Source: Marinococcus luteus
Lineage (GTDB): Bacteria; Bacillota; Bacilli; Bacillales; Marinococcaceae
Reading direction: 5' to 3'
DNA: 64,000 nt
Assembly (NCBI RefSeq): GCF_900106595.1
Contig: NZ_FNNC01000001.1
Coordinates: forward strand, 1 to 64,000
Numbering within the stretch: position 1 is the stretch's first letter; every line of letters begins with the position of its first letter. The notes below the pieces were generated by a model. The model did not search any database and was not told the DNA's origin. It worked only from the letters and a program-made list of their open reading frames with translations. Positions 10,002 to 19,374 of this stretch are shown here, piece by piece. The position numbers and the translations under genes were made by a program.

Positions 10002-10021
10002 AAATGACACTAGTGTCATTT
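10002..10021. promoter_or_regulatory. perfect 20 bp palindrome, probable TetR operator of the RND gene
   Basis: The inverted repeat is perfect over 20 bases with core TGACACTAGTGTCA. A -10-like TATACT lies at 10037-10042, so the palindrome covers the -35 region of the RND promoter. Confidence 0.75.
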
Positions 10022-10069
10022 TCGTTCAAAACAAAGTATACTGGGGATACTGATAATGGGGGGAGAAAC

Positions 10070-13000
10070 GTGAAAAAAATAATTGCAAAACCGAAGCTGA
10101 TTTTATTGTTTATTGTAATGCTTGTTATCGTCGGTACGCTGTCTTTTTTCCAGCTGCCACAAAAAGAAATTCCATCAACAAATCCACCGGTGGGACAGGT
10201 GACTACGGTGTACCCCGGAGCCTCGGCCGAAGAAGTGGAAACGACGGTCACGAACCAGCTTGAAGAAGAGCTTGATAACGAATCGGCCACAGTATCGATT
10301 TCTTCGGTCTCTTCGCCCGGGCTGTCGTCCATCACTGTAGAGCTTGATGAGAACACTGAGAATCCGGAGCAGGTGTGGAACAGTCTCGAGCAGAGGCTGT
10401 CGCAGGTAAGCGCCTCGTTTCCGGATGATGCAGAAGAGCCGACCATCAACAGTGAACTGAGCCAGCAGGGACTCGCTATCTATCAGCTGACGGTAGAGGA
10501 AGAATCGGTTCCGGAGGCGGTACAGCTGATTGAGGGCTGGGAGCAGCGGTTCACCGGGATACCTGACATCGATAGTCTGGAAATCACTGGCGACGTGGAG
10601 CGTGAACTGCAGGTCCGTCTCGACAGTGAAGCACTGGAGGAGGAAGGGCTGCAGTCCGGCCAGGTTATCGGGGCGCTCTCTTCGGCCTCGGAAGTCGTTC
10701 CGCCCGGTGAATGGCAGCGGGATGGAGAGCTGTATCAGGTAGAGCTTGAAGCACTTGAAAACACGGAAGACTGGGAAAACGTTGAAATAAGTTCGGGGCA
10801 GCAGAGTAATGGTGAAAGCATCATGCTTGGCGATGTTGCAACAGTAGAAAACACATACGCTCCTAGAGAGGAACAGGTGGAGTATAATCAGCAGTCGGCC
10901 CTGTCGGTAACATTCTTTCTCGCGGAAAACGCGAGCGTGCCACAGGCGCAAAGCAATTTAGATGAAGTGATAGCGGATTTTGAACAGCAGCTGCCTGAAG
11001 GGATGGAGCTGACCCAGCTCTATACGCAGGGCGAGGTCGTGGAGGATTTATTTTCAAGTCTGGCGATATCGTTTGTAGTGGCATTTGTATCAGTATTAAT
11101 CGTATGCTCCATCGGTCTGCGGATCCGGACCGCGCTGTCGGTAGCCATATCGATCCCGGCGGCGCTTGCGATCGGGATGATTCCTCTTCCGTTTACGGAT
11201 GTCGGCTTGAATCAAATTTCTTTAATTGCTTTTATTATTTCGCTCGGGATTCTTGTGGATGATGCGATTGTTGTAAATGACAACATTGACCGCCGGCTCC
11301 GGATGGGCGACAGTCCAATTGACGCAGCCAGCAACGGGGTGCGGGAAGTGCTTGTCTCGGTTATCGTATCGACGCTTGCCGTCGTATTCACTTTTTTCCC
11401 ACTTTTATTTCTTCCGGGCGCGGCTGGTTCATTTATCCGACCGCTGCCTGTAGTACTGATTACGGTATTGATTTCGTCTACGCTGCTTGCGATCTTTTTT
11501 ATCCCTATTTACCGGGGCATTGTAGAAAAAAGAAGAAAAAAGAAGGACAAGCGCCCGTCGCCGGGCTTTCTGGGCGCGTTTCTTGACCGCTCAGCGAGAT
11601 GGTACAGCAAACGCGTGCTGACGCGTGTCGTGAAGCGACCGGTTATTGTGTCGCTTACCGGCCTGATACTCGGAAGCTCGGCATTTGCACTCGTACCTTA
11701 CACACCGCTCGAATTTTTCCCGGATACGGAACGGGAGGAAGTATTTATCGAAGCCTCTGTGCCGGAAAATACCCCGCTTGAAGAAACGGAAGCCGAGGCG
11801 GAAGAAGTCAGCAGATGGTTGGAGGGACGAGAAGGAGTAACGTCGGTATCTTCATATGCAGGGACGGAAATTCCTACCGTATTTTCGGGTGGATCGGGAA
11901 GCGGCGCTGCCGGGCCGAATGATATGAATTTTCTCGTTTACGTAAACCCTGAAGAAATTCCAGCGAGGGAAGGAAGCGAAATATGGCCGGGAGAGATTCG
12001 AAACACCTTTGACAACGTTGAAGCCCAGGGGTCGATCGTCGAATCCGGTCCTCCGGTGGGAGCCCCGATTGCAGTCGAACTCTCCGGAGAAGAAACGGAT
12101 GAACTGTTTTCTGCTGCAGCGGAGGTTGAATCGTTGTTTGCAGAAACAGAAGGTGTTGACTTAGCGGTTTCGAACGCCAATCAGGACATAAATGAGTGGC
12201 GGTTCGAGCAGGACAGGGAAGCCCTGGAGGGTACAGGTGTAACCAACGAGGCCATAAGTACAGAACTCCGCCTGCTCGGGGAAGGATTGCCGTTTGGCCA
12301 GTGGAATGCGGATAATGAAGTTGTGCCGGTCCAGATAATGTATGATAACGGGGAGCAGGTGACAAACAGCGACCTGGACCAAATCATTATGGCCAGAGAC
12401 GAAGGCGGGGAAGCAGTCACGTTAAATGACCTGGGACAGGGCGCAGAAGAGACGACGACTTCCGCCATCCCGCACGAAAACACGGAGCGTACCATTACGA
12501 TCCGGGCTTATCCGGGAGATGCTTCCGAGGACGAGATTTTAGAAGCGGCCGGGGATTCTCTCGAATCAATTGAAAATGAATACGGCGGCGTCAACGTCCA
12601 GGTAGGGGGCGAAACGTCCGAGCGAAATGATGTTTTTATTGATATTGGACAGATATTCATTGTAGTGGTTTTCCTGCTGCTCATATTGTTTGCGCTGCAG
12701 TTCTACTCCCTGCGTATTCCGTTTATCGTTTTGAGTGCAGTGTATGTGGCAATCGCGGGGGTCATTCTCGGTTTGTTCCTTACCCAGACAGGACTCGGAT
12801 TCATGTCGATGATGGGGGCAGTCAGCCTCGCCGGTATCGTCGTACGGAACGCGGTCGTTATGATAGAATTTATGGAACAGCGCATACGGAGAGGTGAAGG
12901 CGTGAAAGAAGCCGTCGTAGCAGCCGGGGAAGAAAGGTTCCGGCCGATTCTTTTGACAAGTCTGACGTCGATTGCCGGCCTTCTTCCGATCGCTCTTGGG

Positions 13001-13147
13001 GACAATCCGCTTTTTCAGCCGCTCGGAACAGCGATTGTGACCGGCCTTGTCTTTTCCACAGTGCTGACGCTTTTATTGGTGCCGGCGCTGTATACTTGGA
13101 AAACGGAAAGCGACCAAAAACGACGCGTACGAAAATCTAAGAAATAA
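10070..13147 (+). CDS. RND-family efflux transporter (SwrC/YerP-like)
   Basis: 1025 residues from the GTG at 10070 with GGGGGGAG upstream; an open frame extends to 10004 through the operator, which cannot be coding. It has the AcrB layout: TM1 near residues 8-27, a large periplasmic-type loop, a bundle of helices from about 340 (SLAISFVVAFVSVLIV), the second loop and a final helix bundle. The loops are extremely Glu-rich, fitting a haloalkaliphile. No membrane-fusion partner is adjacent, as usual in Gram-positive HAE2/SwrC-type pumps, which export surfactin, bile-salt-like and other amphiphiles. Five bases separate it from the next gene. Confidence 0.92.
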   Translation: MKKIIAKPKLILLFIVMLVIVGTLSFFQLPQKEIPSTNPPVGQVTTVYPGASAEEVETTVTNQLEEELDNESATVSISSVSSPGLSSITVELDENTENPEQVWNSLEQRLSQVSASFPDDAEEPTINSELSQQGLAIYQLTVEEESVPEAVQLIEGWEQRFTGIPDIDSLEITGDVERELQVRLDSEALEEEGLQSGQVIGALSSASEVVPPGEWQRDGELYQVELEALENTEDWENVEISSGQQSNGESIMLGDVATVENTYAPREEQVEYNQQSALSVTFFLAENASVPQAQSNLDEVIADFEQQLPEGMELTQLYTQGEVVEDLFSSLAISFVVAFVSVLIVCSIGLRIRTALSVAISIPAALAIGMIPLPFTDVGLNQISLIAFIISLGILVDDAIVVNDNIDRRLRMGDSPIDAASNGVREVLVSVIVSTLAVVFTFFPLLFLPGAAGSFIRPLPVVLITVLISSTLLAIFFIPIYRGIVEKRRKKKDKRPSPGFLGAFLDRSARWYSKRVLTRVVKRPVIVSLTGLILGSSAFALVPYTPLEFFPDTEREEVFIEASVPENTPLEETEAEAEEVSRWLEGREGVTSVSSYAGTEIPTVFSGGSGSGAAGPNDMNFLVYVNPEEIPAREGSEIWPGEIRNTFDNVEAQGSIVESGPPVGAPIAVELSGEETDELFSAAAEVESLFAETEGVDLAVSNANQDINEWRFEQDREALEGTGVTNEAISTELRLLGEGLPFGQWNADNEVVPVQIMYDNGEQVTNSDLDQIIMARDEGGEAVTLNDLGQGAEETTTSAIPHENTERTITIRAYPGDASEDEILEAAGDSLESIENEYGGVNVQVGGETSERNDVFIDIGQIFIVVVFLLLILFALQFYSLRIPFIVLSAVYVAIAGVILGLFLTQTGLGFMSMMGAVSLAGIVVRNAVVMIEFMEQRIRRGEGVKEAVVAAGEERFRPILLTSLTSIAGLLPIALGDNPLFQPLGTAIVTGLVFSTVLTLLLVPALYTWKTESDQKRRVRKSKK

Positions 13148-13152
13148 GGTGA

Positions 13153-13635
13153 ATGGCATTGAAACAGCTCGCGATTATTCCCTGTGGAGCGAAAAAAGCC
13201 TGGGACACGGAGCCGGATCTCGGGCCGCTTCCTGTAAAGCACGTGTACCAGAGTACGTTTCATCAGCTGTGCCGGGCTTACGCAGAGGCATTCACTGACC
13301 AGTGGGTCGTGCTCTCCGGCAAACACGGTTTTATGTATCCGCAGGAGCTTATTGATACAAATTACGATGTTACATTTGGAAAAAGACAGCAGGAGGAGGC
13401 CTCATGGTCTTTCTGTATGCGGCAGTGGCAGGAAAAGCAGATGAATGAGTACGACCGGTATGTAGTACTGCTCGGCAAAAAATACGACCCGGTCGTCACC
13501 AGGATACTGCCGATGGAAAGAACCGTTTTCCCGCTCCGGGAATACCGCGGGATGGGATACATGCAGCAGGCGTTAAAGCAGGCGGTAGCAAGTCACCGCC
13601 CGCTGCCCCTTCATGCCCGGGAAGAAGAGTCATGA
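13153..13635 (+). CDS. DUF6884-type protein
   Basis: 160 residues. The N-terminal QLAIIPCGAKKAWD with a later VVLSGKHGFMYPQELIDTNYDVTFG matches the DUF6884 pattern, a fold related to 7-deazaguanine (TGT-like) and DUF4433-neighbouring families; the exact reaction is unknown. It follows the RND stop by five bases and overlaps the M50 gene start by four, so all three are probably co-transcribed. A link to efflux is not evident. Confidence 0.65.
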   Translation: MALKQLAIIPCGAKKAWDTEPDLGPLPVKHVYQSTFHQLCRAYAEAFTDQWVVLSGKHGFMYPQELIDTNYDVTFGKRQQEEASWSFCMRQWQEKQMNEYDRYVVLLGKKYDPVVTRILPMERTVFPLREYRGMGYMQQALKQAVASHRPLPLHAREEES

Positions 13636-14327
13636 TGGAAACGGTCCTGTTTTTTCTGACAGCAGCGGTCGTGTTAACGGCGCTTACGTATACCCCCATG
13701 CTCGGCACCTATCTATCGTTGTTTCAAACAATGGTGCACGAAAATGGGCATGCCTTCATGGCGATTGCCACCGGCGGGAAAGTGCGGTCGATCTCTTTAT
13801 TTTATACGAGGGAAGGGCTTGCTGAAACCGGCTATAAAGGGAAGCTTGGCCAGGCGCTTACAACCTTCGCCGGTTACCCTTTTGCAAGCGGGATGGCTCT
13901 TCTTTACAGCTGGATATTTACTTCCGGATGGTACAGCGGACTCATGATTGGCCTCGTAGGCCTGCTCATTTGGAACACGCTTCTCTGGGTGCGTAACCCT
14001 GCCGGAATTATCTGGGGACTGGCAGCTTCAGGTGGAGGCTTGTATCTGCTCATTGAAAATATGGTCATGCTTATGATGTGGATTATGTTCATCCTCGGCT
14101 TACTGCTGGTTATTCAGTCGGTCCGGTCGGCCTGGATTATTCTGCAGCGGAGTCTGAAGGCTCCGGCGGATGCCGGAGATGCTACCGGGATGCACCGGGT
14201 AAGCCGCATCCCCGCGCAGGTATGGGGCGTGCTCTTTTTTACACTGGCGCTTGCTGCCGCATGGTTTTCAGCTGGTTTTTGGCTGCAGTGGGACAGTACC
14301 GCATTGATTCATGGGGAAAACGCTTAG
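13632..14327 (+). CDS. M50-type membrane metallopeptidase
   Basis: 231 residues, about six hydrophobic segments. The zinc motif HENGH (His36, Glu37, His40) lies at the end of the first membrane helix, as in site-2-protease relatives. This short form lacks the PDZ domain of RseP. Whether it cleaves a membrane regulator is unknown. Its ATG overlaps the DUF6884 stop. A terminator closes the operon. Confidence 0.8.
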   Translation: MMETVLFFLTAAVVLTALTYTPMLGTYLSLFQTMVHENGHAFMAIATGGKVRSISLFYTREGLAETGYKGKLGQALTTFAGYPFASGMALLYSWIFTSGWYSGLMIGLVGLLIWNTLLWVRNPAGIIWGLAASGGGLYLLIENMVMLMMWIMFILGLLLVIQSVRSAWIILQRSLKAPADAGDATGMHRVSRIPAQVWGVLFFTLALAAAWFSAGFWLQWDSTALIHGENA

Positions 14328-14344
14328 TCGTTTTCTCTTTTTTT
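14316..14344 (+). terminator. terminator of the RND-DUF6884-M50 operon
   Basis: GAAAACG pairs with CGTTTTC, followed by a T-rich run; the stem overlaps the last codons of the M50 gene. Confidence 0.75.
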
Positions 14345-14484
14345 ATATGCAGAAATGGGCGGCATTTACAGCCCGAAGCTGTTTGTATAAAAAGGAATAC
14401 TTTAAAACCGGAAGCATACTTTGAAGTGAAAATGGGAAGAGTTGAAGAGAGAAAAAGAGTTTTTTTAGAAATGAGGGAGAGCGA

Positions 14485-15792
14485 GTGACCGAGACCATCA
14501 ATCCGAGTCAAAAAGTATTAGCTTCAGTTGATAAGCTGTGGGAAGAGGAAATAGAGTTTTTACAGACGATCGCCCGGTTTCCGAGCACGATCGAATATGA
14601 AGGATCGCTTCAATTATACTTAAAGAATTTTTTTCAGAACGAGCTGCAGATGGACGTGGAAACAGTGGATGTCGATGAAAAAGAAATCAGCTCTCTTCCG
14701 GGCTACTCCCCAAGTGAGTGGTCCTACGCGGGCCGGCCGGTAGTAGTGGCGAAAGCACCGCGCAATTCCCGGGAGTCTGAAGGCAGCAGTCTGCTGTTTC
14801 AGGGCCATGTGGACGTTGTAAGTCCGGAACCAAAGCACAAATGGAGCGTGGATCCGTGGGGGGCACAGCGAATTGGAGACCGTCTTTACGGACGCGGGGT
14901 GCTCGACATGAAAAGCGGCGTTGCGGCAATGATTTATGCCTATAAAGCCATACGGGAGGCAGGCTACGAACCGGCATCTGATTTTTCCATCAAAACAGTT
15001 ATCGAAGAAGAAGCGACAGGCAACGGGACGCTCGCTGCAGCGAACGCCGGGCATCTGGCCGATGCCGTTCTCATTCCGGAACCGTTCGGGCAGTGTCCGT
15101 CCACCGCCCAGCTCGGAAGCATCTGGCTCCGCATTCATATTGATACGAGCAGCAACCTCCAGTCGGATCAGACCGGTGTCGGAGCGAATGCCATCGAAAA
15201 AGCGCAGAGCGTGATTGAGGCTCTGCAGAGCTACCGGGAATACGTCAACCGGGATGAACAAAAGCCGCCGGAATTTGCCCATATGGAAGAACCGATAGAC
15301 GTGGAGGTGGGAACGATGCACAGCGGGGACTTTGCCTCCAATATTCCTGTAGAAGCCACACTTGAGGTGCGGTCTGCGGTTTATCCGGGGAAAGATCCGG
15401 CCGAAGGCAAACAGGATTTAATCGACTGGATTCTGGATAAAACGAAAGATGATGAGTGGCTCCGTGAGCATCCCCCGGCCTTTGAATCCTTCGGCTTTCA
15501 TGCGGAGGGGATGGTGATGCCCGAGGAAGACCCGCTGTTTGCCAAACTCGATGAAGCCCATGAACTGGTGACCGGAAAACAATGCGGCAGACAGGCGATT
15601 CCGGTAACGACGGATGCCCGGTATTACGGCCTTTATTATGATACTCCGGTTACATGCTATGGACCATCAGGTGCAAAAATGCACGAACCGGATGAATGGG
15701 TGGACCTTGAAAGTGTAAAAAACGTAACGAAGGTGTACGCAGACTTTTTAATCCGCTGGTGCGGCATTTATAAAAAGGAAGGGGAAAGCTGA
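14485..15792 (+). CDS. M20-family peptidase / amidohydrolase (ArgE-DapE type)
   Basis: 435 residues, GTG start with GAGGGAG eight bases upstream. Metal site residues are visible: His108 and Asp110 (QGHVDVV), Asp141 (GRGVLDMKSG) and the catalytic Glu175/Glu176 (EEEATGNG). Enzymes of this group hydrolyse N-acyl amino acids such as acetylornithine or formyl/carbamoyl compounds. The next genes are an isochorismatase-like hydrolase and glutamate dehydrogenase, so the operon probably breaks down an amide or N-acyl amino acid to glutamate and ammonia. Specific substrate unknown. Confidence 0.88.
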   Translation: MTETINPSQKVLASVDKLWEEEIEFLQTIARFPSTIEYEGSLQLYLKNFFQNELQMDVETVDVDEKEISSLPGYSPSEWSYAGRPVVVAKAPRNSRESEGSSLLFQGHVDVVSPEPKHKWSVDPWGAQRIGDRLYGRGVLDMKSGVAAMIYAYKAIREAGYEPASDFSIKTVIEEEATGNGTLAAANAGHLADAVLIPEPFGQCPSTAQLGSIWLRIHIDTSSNLQSDQTGVGANAIEKAQSVIEALQSYREYVNRDEQKPPEFAHMEEPIDVEVGTMHSGDFASNIPVEATLEVRSAVYPGKDPAEGKQDLIDWILDKTKDDEWLREHPPAFESFGFHAEGMVMPEEDPLFAKLDEAHELVTGKQCGRQAIPVTTDARYYGLYYDTPVTCYGPSGAKMHEPDEWVDLESVKNVTKVYADFLIRWCGIYKKEGES

Positions 15793-16346
15793 TGAGCTAT
15801 TCGCGTGCCTTGATTGTGATTGACTACACGATGGACTTTGTGGCAGAGGAGGGGGCACTCACCTGCGGGGAGCCGGGACAGAAAATCGAAAGTGCCATTT
15901 ATCAATTAATTGAAACGTATCAGGCCGCCGGTGATTTTGTCGTATTTGCGCTCGACCGCCATGAAGAAGGGGACGATTATCATCCGGAAACGAAGCTGTT
16001 TCCTCCCCACAACATAGCTGATACAAAGGGAAGGGATCTGTATCGAAGCATTCAGAGCCTGTATGAATCTATACGACACCAGCCGAATGTTTGGCAGGTG
16101 GACAAAACAAGGTATAGTGCATTTGCAGGAACAAACCTGGAACTAAAATTAAGGGAACGGGGTATTACTGAGCTTCACCTTGCGGGGGTCTGTACCGACA
16201 TCTGCATTCTTCATACAGCAGTGGATGCCTACAATAAAGGCTTTGATATCGTCATTCATCAGGACGCTGTAGCAAGCTTTGACGAAGCAGGACACGCGTT
16301 TGCGCTAAAACACGCAGAAAACATTTTAGGGGCATCAGTCCGATAG
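15792..16346 (+). CDS. isochorismatase-like cysteine hydrolase (nicotinamidase-like)
   Basis: 184 residues. The catalytic triad of the family is present: Asp11 (VIDYTMDF), Lys105 (VDKTRYSAF) and Cys138 (AGVCTDICIL). Metal ligands of nicotinamidases are suggested by ALDRHEEGDDYHPETKLFPPH. It could be PncA (nicotinamide to nicotinate in NAD salvage) or a ureido/amide hydrolase serving the operon. The start codon overlaps the previous stop (TGATG). Confidence 0.88.
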   Translation: MSYSRALIVIDYTMDFVAEEGALTCGEPGQKIESAIYQLIETYQAAGDFVVFALDRHEEGDDYHPETKLFPPHNIADTKGRDLYRSIQSLYESIRHQPNVWQVDKTRYSAFAGTNLELKLRERGITELHLAGVCTDICILHTAVDAYNKGFDIVIHQDAVASFDEAGHAFALKHAENILGASVR

Positions 16347-16360
16347 AAAGGAAGAACATC

Positions 16361-17617
16361 ATGACCGGACAAAACAACCAGGGACCGCTCGGCGTTGTGC
16401 ATCAGCAGATCGCTGAAGCGTCCCGGCTTATTCAACTGCCAAACACTGTAGAGACAATACTGAAATACCCGAAAAGAAAAGTGGAGGTCCAGTTCCCGGT
16501 GGAAATGGACGACGGACATACTCAGATGTTTACCGGTTACCGCACGCAGCACAATGATGTGCTCGGTCCGGTAAAGGGCGGGCTTCGCTTTCATCCACAG
16601 ACAGATGAAGAGGAAACGGAGGCGCTGGCCGCCTGGATGACGTTTAAGTGTGCGCTTGTGCAGATTCCACACGGCGGAGCAAAGGGAGGGGTCGTCTGTG
16701 ATCCTTCCATGCTGAGTGACCGGGAGCTTCGCCAGGTAAGCAGAGGCTACACTGAGGCACTGTTTGACCTTCTTGGACCCAATAAAGATGTGCCGGCCCC
16801 GGATGTGTATACGGATCCGAAGATCATGAGCGTCATGATGGATACGTATTCCCGGATGGCCGGCGGTCACGAGCCCGGTGTTATCACCGGCAAGCCGCCT
16901 CTTGTCGGCGGTTCAAAAGCAAGGGAATCAGCAACGGCCCAAGGCGCTGTGTACATTATCGAAAAAATGCTTGAGCAGGAAAACAAACGTGCCGAAGATG
17001 TACGTGTAGCCGTTCAGGGTTTTGGCAACGCCGGACAGATCGCCGCGAGACTGCTGTACGATTTAGGATGTAAAATTGTGAGTGTCAGCGATTCCAAAGC
17101 CGCCCTTTATGAAAAGAACGGTCTTGATATTCCGAGAGCCCAGCAGGCAAAAGCGGGGGAGAACGGCCTTCAGGATTACGGAGAAAACAATATGCTGGAA
17201 AATACCATGGATATTCTTTATACTGATACTGATATTTTGATACCGGCTGCCATGGAAGGCGTTATTACAGAAGAGAATGCTGGCCGGATAAAAGCCCCGA
17301 AAATTATGGAGCTTGCAAACGGACCGACGACACCGGAAGCCGATCATATTTTAAAGGACCAGGGGCAGGCAGTATACCCGGATATTTTAGTGAATGCCGG
17401 TGGTGTTATCGTGTCGTATCTGGAATCCGTTCAGAACCACATGAACTACTATTGGTCTGAAGATGTGATTAATGAACGGATGAAGGCATTTATACTCGAA
17501 GCATACGAACAAACGGAAAAATCAGCCTACGAACACAAGACGACCAACAGAAACGGTGCCATGATTTTTGCCATGGACCGGCTGCAGGAAGCTATGAAGT
17601 ATCGGGGCTGGATCTAA
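16361..17617 (+). CDS. gudB: glutamate dehydrogenase (RocG/GudB type)
   Basis: 418 residues. It interconverts glutamate and 2-oxoglutarate plus ammonia. Substrate and catalytic lysines are at 72 (GPVKGGLRFHP), 96 and 108 (PHGGAKGG); the Rossmann motif is VAVQGFGNAGQIAA. Size and sequence fit the hexameric, NAD-type catabolic enzymes of bacilli. Unlike the GudB of laboratory Bacillus subtilis, there is no small duplication in the active-site region. It is 14 bases downstream of the hydrolase with a clear AAAGGAAG site, so it belongs to the same operon. Confidence 0.92.
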   Translation: MTGQNNQGPLGVVHQQIAEASRLIQLPNTVETILKYPKRKVEVQFPVEMDDGHTQMFTGYRTQHNDVLGPVKGGLRFHPQTDEEETEALAAWMTFKCALVQIPHGGAKGGVVCDPSMLSDRELRQVSRGYTEALFDLLGPNKDVPAPDVYTDPKIMSVMMDTYSRMAGGHEPGVITGKPPLVGGSKARESATAQGAVYIIEKMLEQENKRAEDVRVAVQGFGNAGQIAARLLYDLGCKIVSVSDSKAALYEKNGLDIPRAQQAKAGENGLQDYGENNMLENTMDILYTDTDILIPAAMEGVITEENAGRIKAPKIMELANGPTTPEADHILKDQGQAVYPDILVNAGGVIVSYLESVQNHMNYYWSEDVINERMKAFILEAYEQTEKSAYEHKTTNRNGAMIFAMDRLQEAMKYRGWI

Positions 17618-17734
17618 AAAATTAACAAATTCTGCATGAATCTATAGTCACAGGGGCTCCAACAAGATAAAATGCTAGTGTGAGCTTTTCCGGAAACGGG
17701 AAGGAAAACTGTTAAGAGTTCTAGGAGGGATTAG

Positions 17735-18202
17735 ATGGATTGGTCAAAAGAATTTGATTTTCATAAAAACGACACAGAAGACAGTACAGCAGAAAAAATG
17801 AAACGTATCAGCAAGTGTATTGATAAGCTCTGGGGAGATTTCGACGAAATATTAATGGAAATTGTGGAACAGGGCGAGCTGGAAAAAGAAGACTACAGAA
17901 AACGGTTCAGGGATGAAACGTTCACCATTGAACTTCTGGAGTCTGAATTAAAAGGATCCGTCAGCGGTCACTTTGACCGTAATATCGATGTCATGGTTGA
18001 TTTGACACTGGATGAACCTAAAAAGAAATCGCTCAGCCAGGTGTTCCTTCCAAACGATAAACTGTATCTGATCGACACGCGCAGCAACCAATGGGTAATT
18101 GCCGAAGCCGGAAAAAAGCCAAAAGATTGCACAAAGCTTGAGAAAAAACATATAGAGCAGATATTTGCCCACATGCTCCGTGAATATAAAGTAACGAAAT
18201 AA
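17735..18202 (+). CDS. uncharacterised acidic protein
   Basis: 155 residues, not recognised. Soluble, charged, no membrane segment; AGGAGGG lies eight bases before the ATG. The C-terminal half (VFLPNDKLYLIDTRSNQWVIAEAG) looks like a small beta domain. It stands alone and ends in a terminator. Confidence 0.7.
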   Translation: MDWSKEFDFHKNDTEDSTAEKMKRISKCIDKLWGDFDEILMEIVEQGELEKEDYRKRFRDETFTIELLESELKGSVSGHFDRNIDVMVDLTLDEPKKKSLSQVFLPNDKLYLIDTRSNQWVIAEAGKKPKDCTKLEKKHIEQIFAHMLREYKVTK

Positions 18203-18213
18203 CAAAACAGCAC

Positions 18214-18248
18214 AAAGCATCCAACTTGATGGTTGGGTGCTTTCTTTC
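18214..18248 (+). terminator. terminator after the 155-residue gene
   Basis: AAAGCATCCAAC pairs with GTTGGGTGCTTT (one G-T pair) around a short loop. Confidence 0.75.
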
Positions 18249-18272
18249 ATCAGGTGCTTTCGAAAGGAAATC

Positions 18273-18301
18273 TTGACAACAGGCATATTTACACGTATTC
18301 T
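18273..18301 (+). promoter_or_regulatory. sigma-A promoter of tRNA-Arg
   Basis: TTGACA, a 17-base spacer and TATTCT lie 58 bases before the tRNA. Confidence 0.7.
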
Positions 18302-18358
18302 TACATTTGGCTTTGTTCGTTGCAGTAAAAACCCATGTATTCATATTAATTCACATAA

Positions 18359-18433
18359 GCCCTAGTAGCTCAGGGGAAGAGCAACAGCCTCCTAAGCTGT
18401 AGGTCGCAGGTTCGAATCCTGCCTAGGGCGCCA
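18359..18433 (+). tRNA. tRNA-Arg (anticodon CCU)
   Basis: A 75-base cloverleaf: acceptor GCCCTAG/CTAGGGC, anticodon stem ACAGC/GCTGT around CTCCTAA (anticodon CCT), T arm GCAGG-TTCGAAT-CCTGC, and encoded CCA. It reads AGG codons. It has its own promoter and terminator. Confidence 0.95.
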
Positions 18434-18445
18434 TAATATATAAGT

Positions 18446-18476
18446 AACCCCCGGGCCGGCGCCCGGGGGTTTGTTG
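18446..18476 (+). terminator. terminator after tRNA-Arg
   Basis: AACCCCCGGGC pairs perfectly with GCCCGGGGGTT, followed by TTGTTGTTT. Confidence 0.85.
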
Positions 18477-18608
18477 TTTAATCCGGGTTCGTTATAAAAG
18501 TTGCCTTAGAGAAAATATGTGTCTAATAGTGAAAAAGATTTGAAATGCGCGAACGCATGGATTAAAATTAAATTAAAGATTCTGACAAAAAACGGGAAGG
18601 GAGTTAAA

Positions 18609-18776
18609 ATGATTATTATTATTTTATCCCTGATGTTGTTTGCCGTGCTCACTTATCTTTTTTATGGCCTGTGGACCACTAATACAGACACAAAAGAAAA
18701 CAGGCAGCTGTGTTCCCTGTTATACGGAAGCTCGCTGCTTGCGCTTGTACTATTAAATACATCCATGCTGTTATAA
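18609..18776 (+). CDS. small membrane protein
   Basis: 55 residues from the ATG at 18609, chosen for the GGGAAGGGAG just upstream; the frame is open further up without a ribosome site. Two hydrophobic segments (IIIILSLMLFAVLTYLFYGL and LYGSSLLALVLLNTSMLL) flank a short polar loop. Not recognised; probably an integral membrane peptide. Confidence 0.6.
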   Translation: MIIIILSLMLFAVLTYLFYGLWTTNTDTKENRQLCSLLYGSSLLALVLLNTSMLL

Positions 18777-18801
18777 AACTTCGCCCTGGCGGAGTTTTTT
18801 T
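18777..18801 (+). terminator. terminator after the small membrane gene
   Basis: AACTTCGCC pairs with GGCGGAGTT (one wobble) and is followed by a T run. Confidence 0.8.
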
Positions 18802-18973
18802 GTATTTCGTAGGGCTAAGCTCATAAATAAACGAAAATGATTAAACCCTGTATCATCTTTGAGGTGTATAATATAGGGTAATAACTAGAGCTTATATAAA
18901 ATAAATGGATCTGCGGCAGGGGGCTGCAGTCATATCATTATTTATCATATGAAACACAATTGGAGTGGGGGAC

Positions 18974-19222
18974 ATGGGGAAATTTTATACAATTATTACG
19001 GTGGTCGGTATGGGGATTGCCGGTCTGTTCGGATACCATTGGTATGATACAGAATCGAGCATTCAGACGATTCAGATGCACGAAGAAGTCAATAGCTTAT
19101 CAAAAGAAACAAACGTGTCTTCGGGATCATCTTCCGTTTCGTCCAACAGCAGTGGGGAAGTGCGTTTCTTTGGTATCAGTGAAAGATATATTCTGTCTCA
19201 AAAAACGCAGAAAAATAATTAA
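18974..19222 (+). CDS. small exported or membrane-anchored protein
   Basis: 82 residues from the ATG at 18974 (GGAG eight bases upstream). One N-terminal hydrophobic helix (FYTIITVVGMGIAGLFGYHWY) is followed by a Ser-rich linker and a basic tail. Not recognised. A clear TATAAT sits about 105 bases upstream, giving a long leader. No obvious partner. Confidence 0.55.
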   Translation: MGKFYTIITVVGMGIAGLFGYHWYDTESSIQTIQMHEEVNSLSKETNVSSGSSSVSSNSSGEVRFFGISERYILSQKTQKNN

Positions 19223-19374
19223 AATAAATCTGCTGTAACTGCAGCTGTCTGTTCTGCTTTACTGGAAGAAAGTATGAAAAGCCGGTTCGAACGCCTTTCT
19301 GTTTTTTTAGAGAAAACGTTAATGGTTGATTTTCAAAGCCCGTAATGTGAGTATATAATTAAGACAAGCTTAGA

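Noticed and set aside
10004-10069. Upstream ATG extension of the RND protein
   Set aside because: It would translate the operator and -10; GTG 10070 has the ribosome site and a membrane helix directly after.
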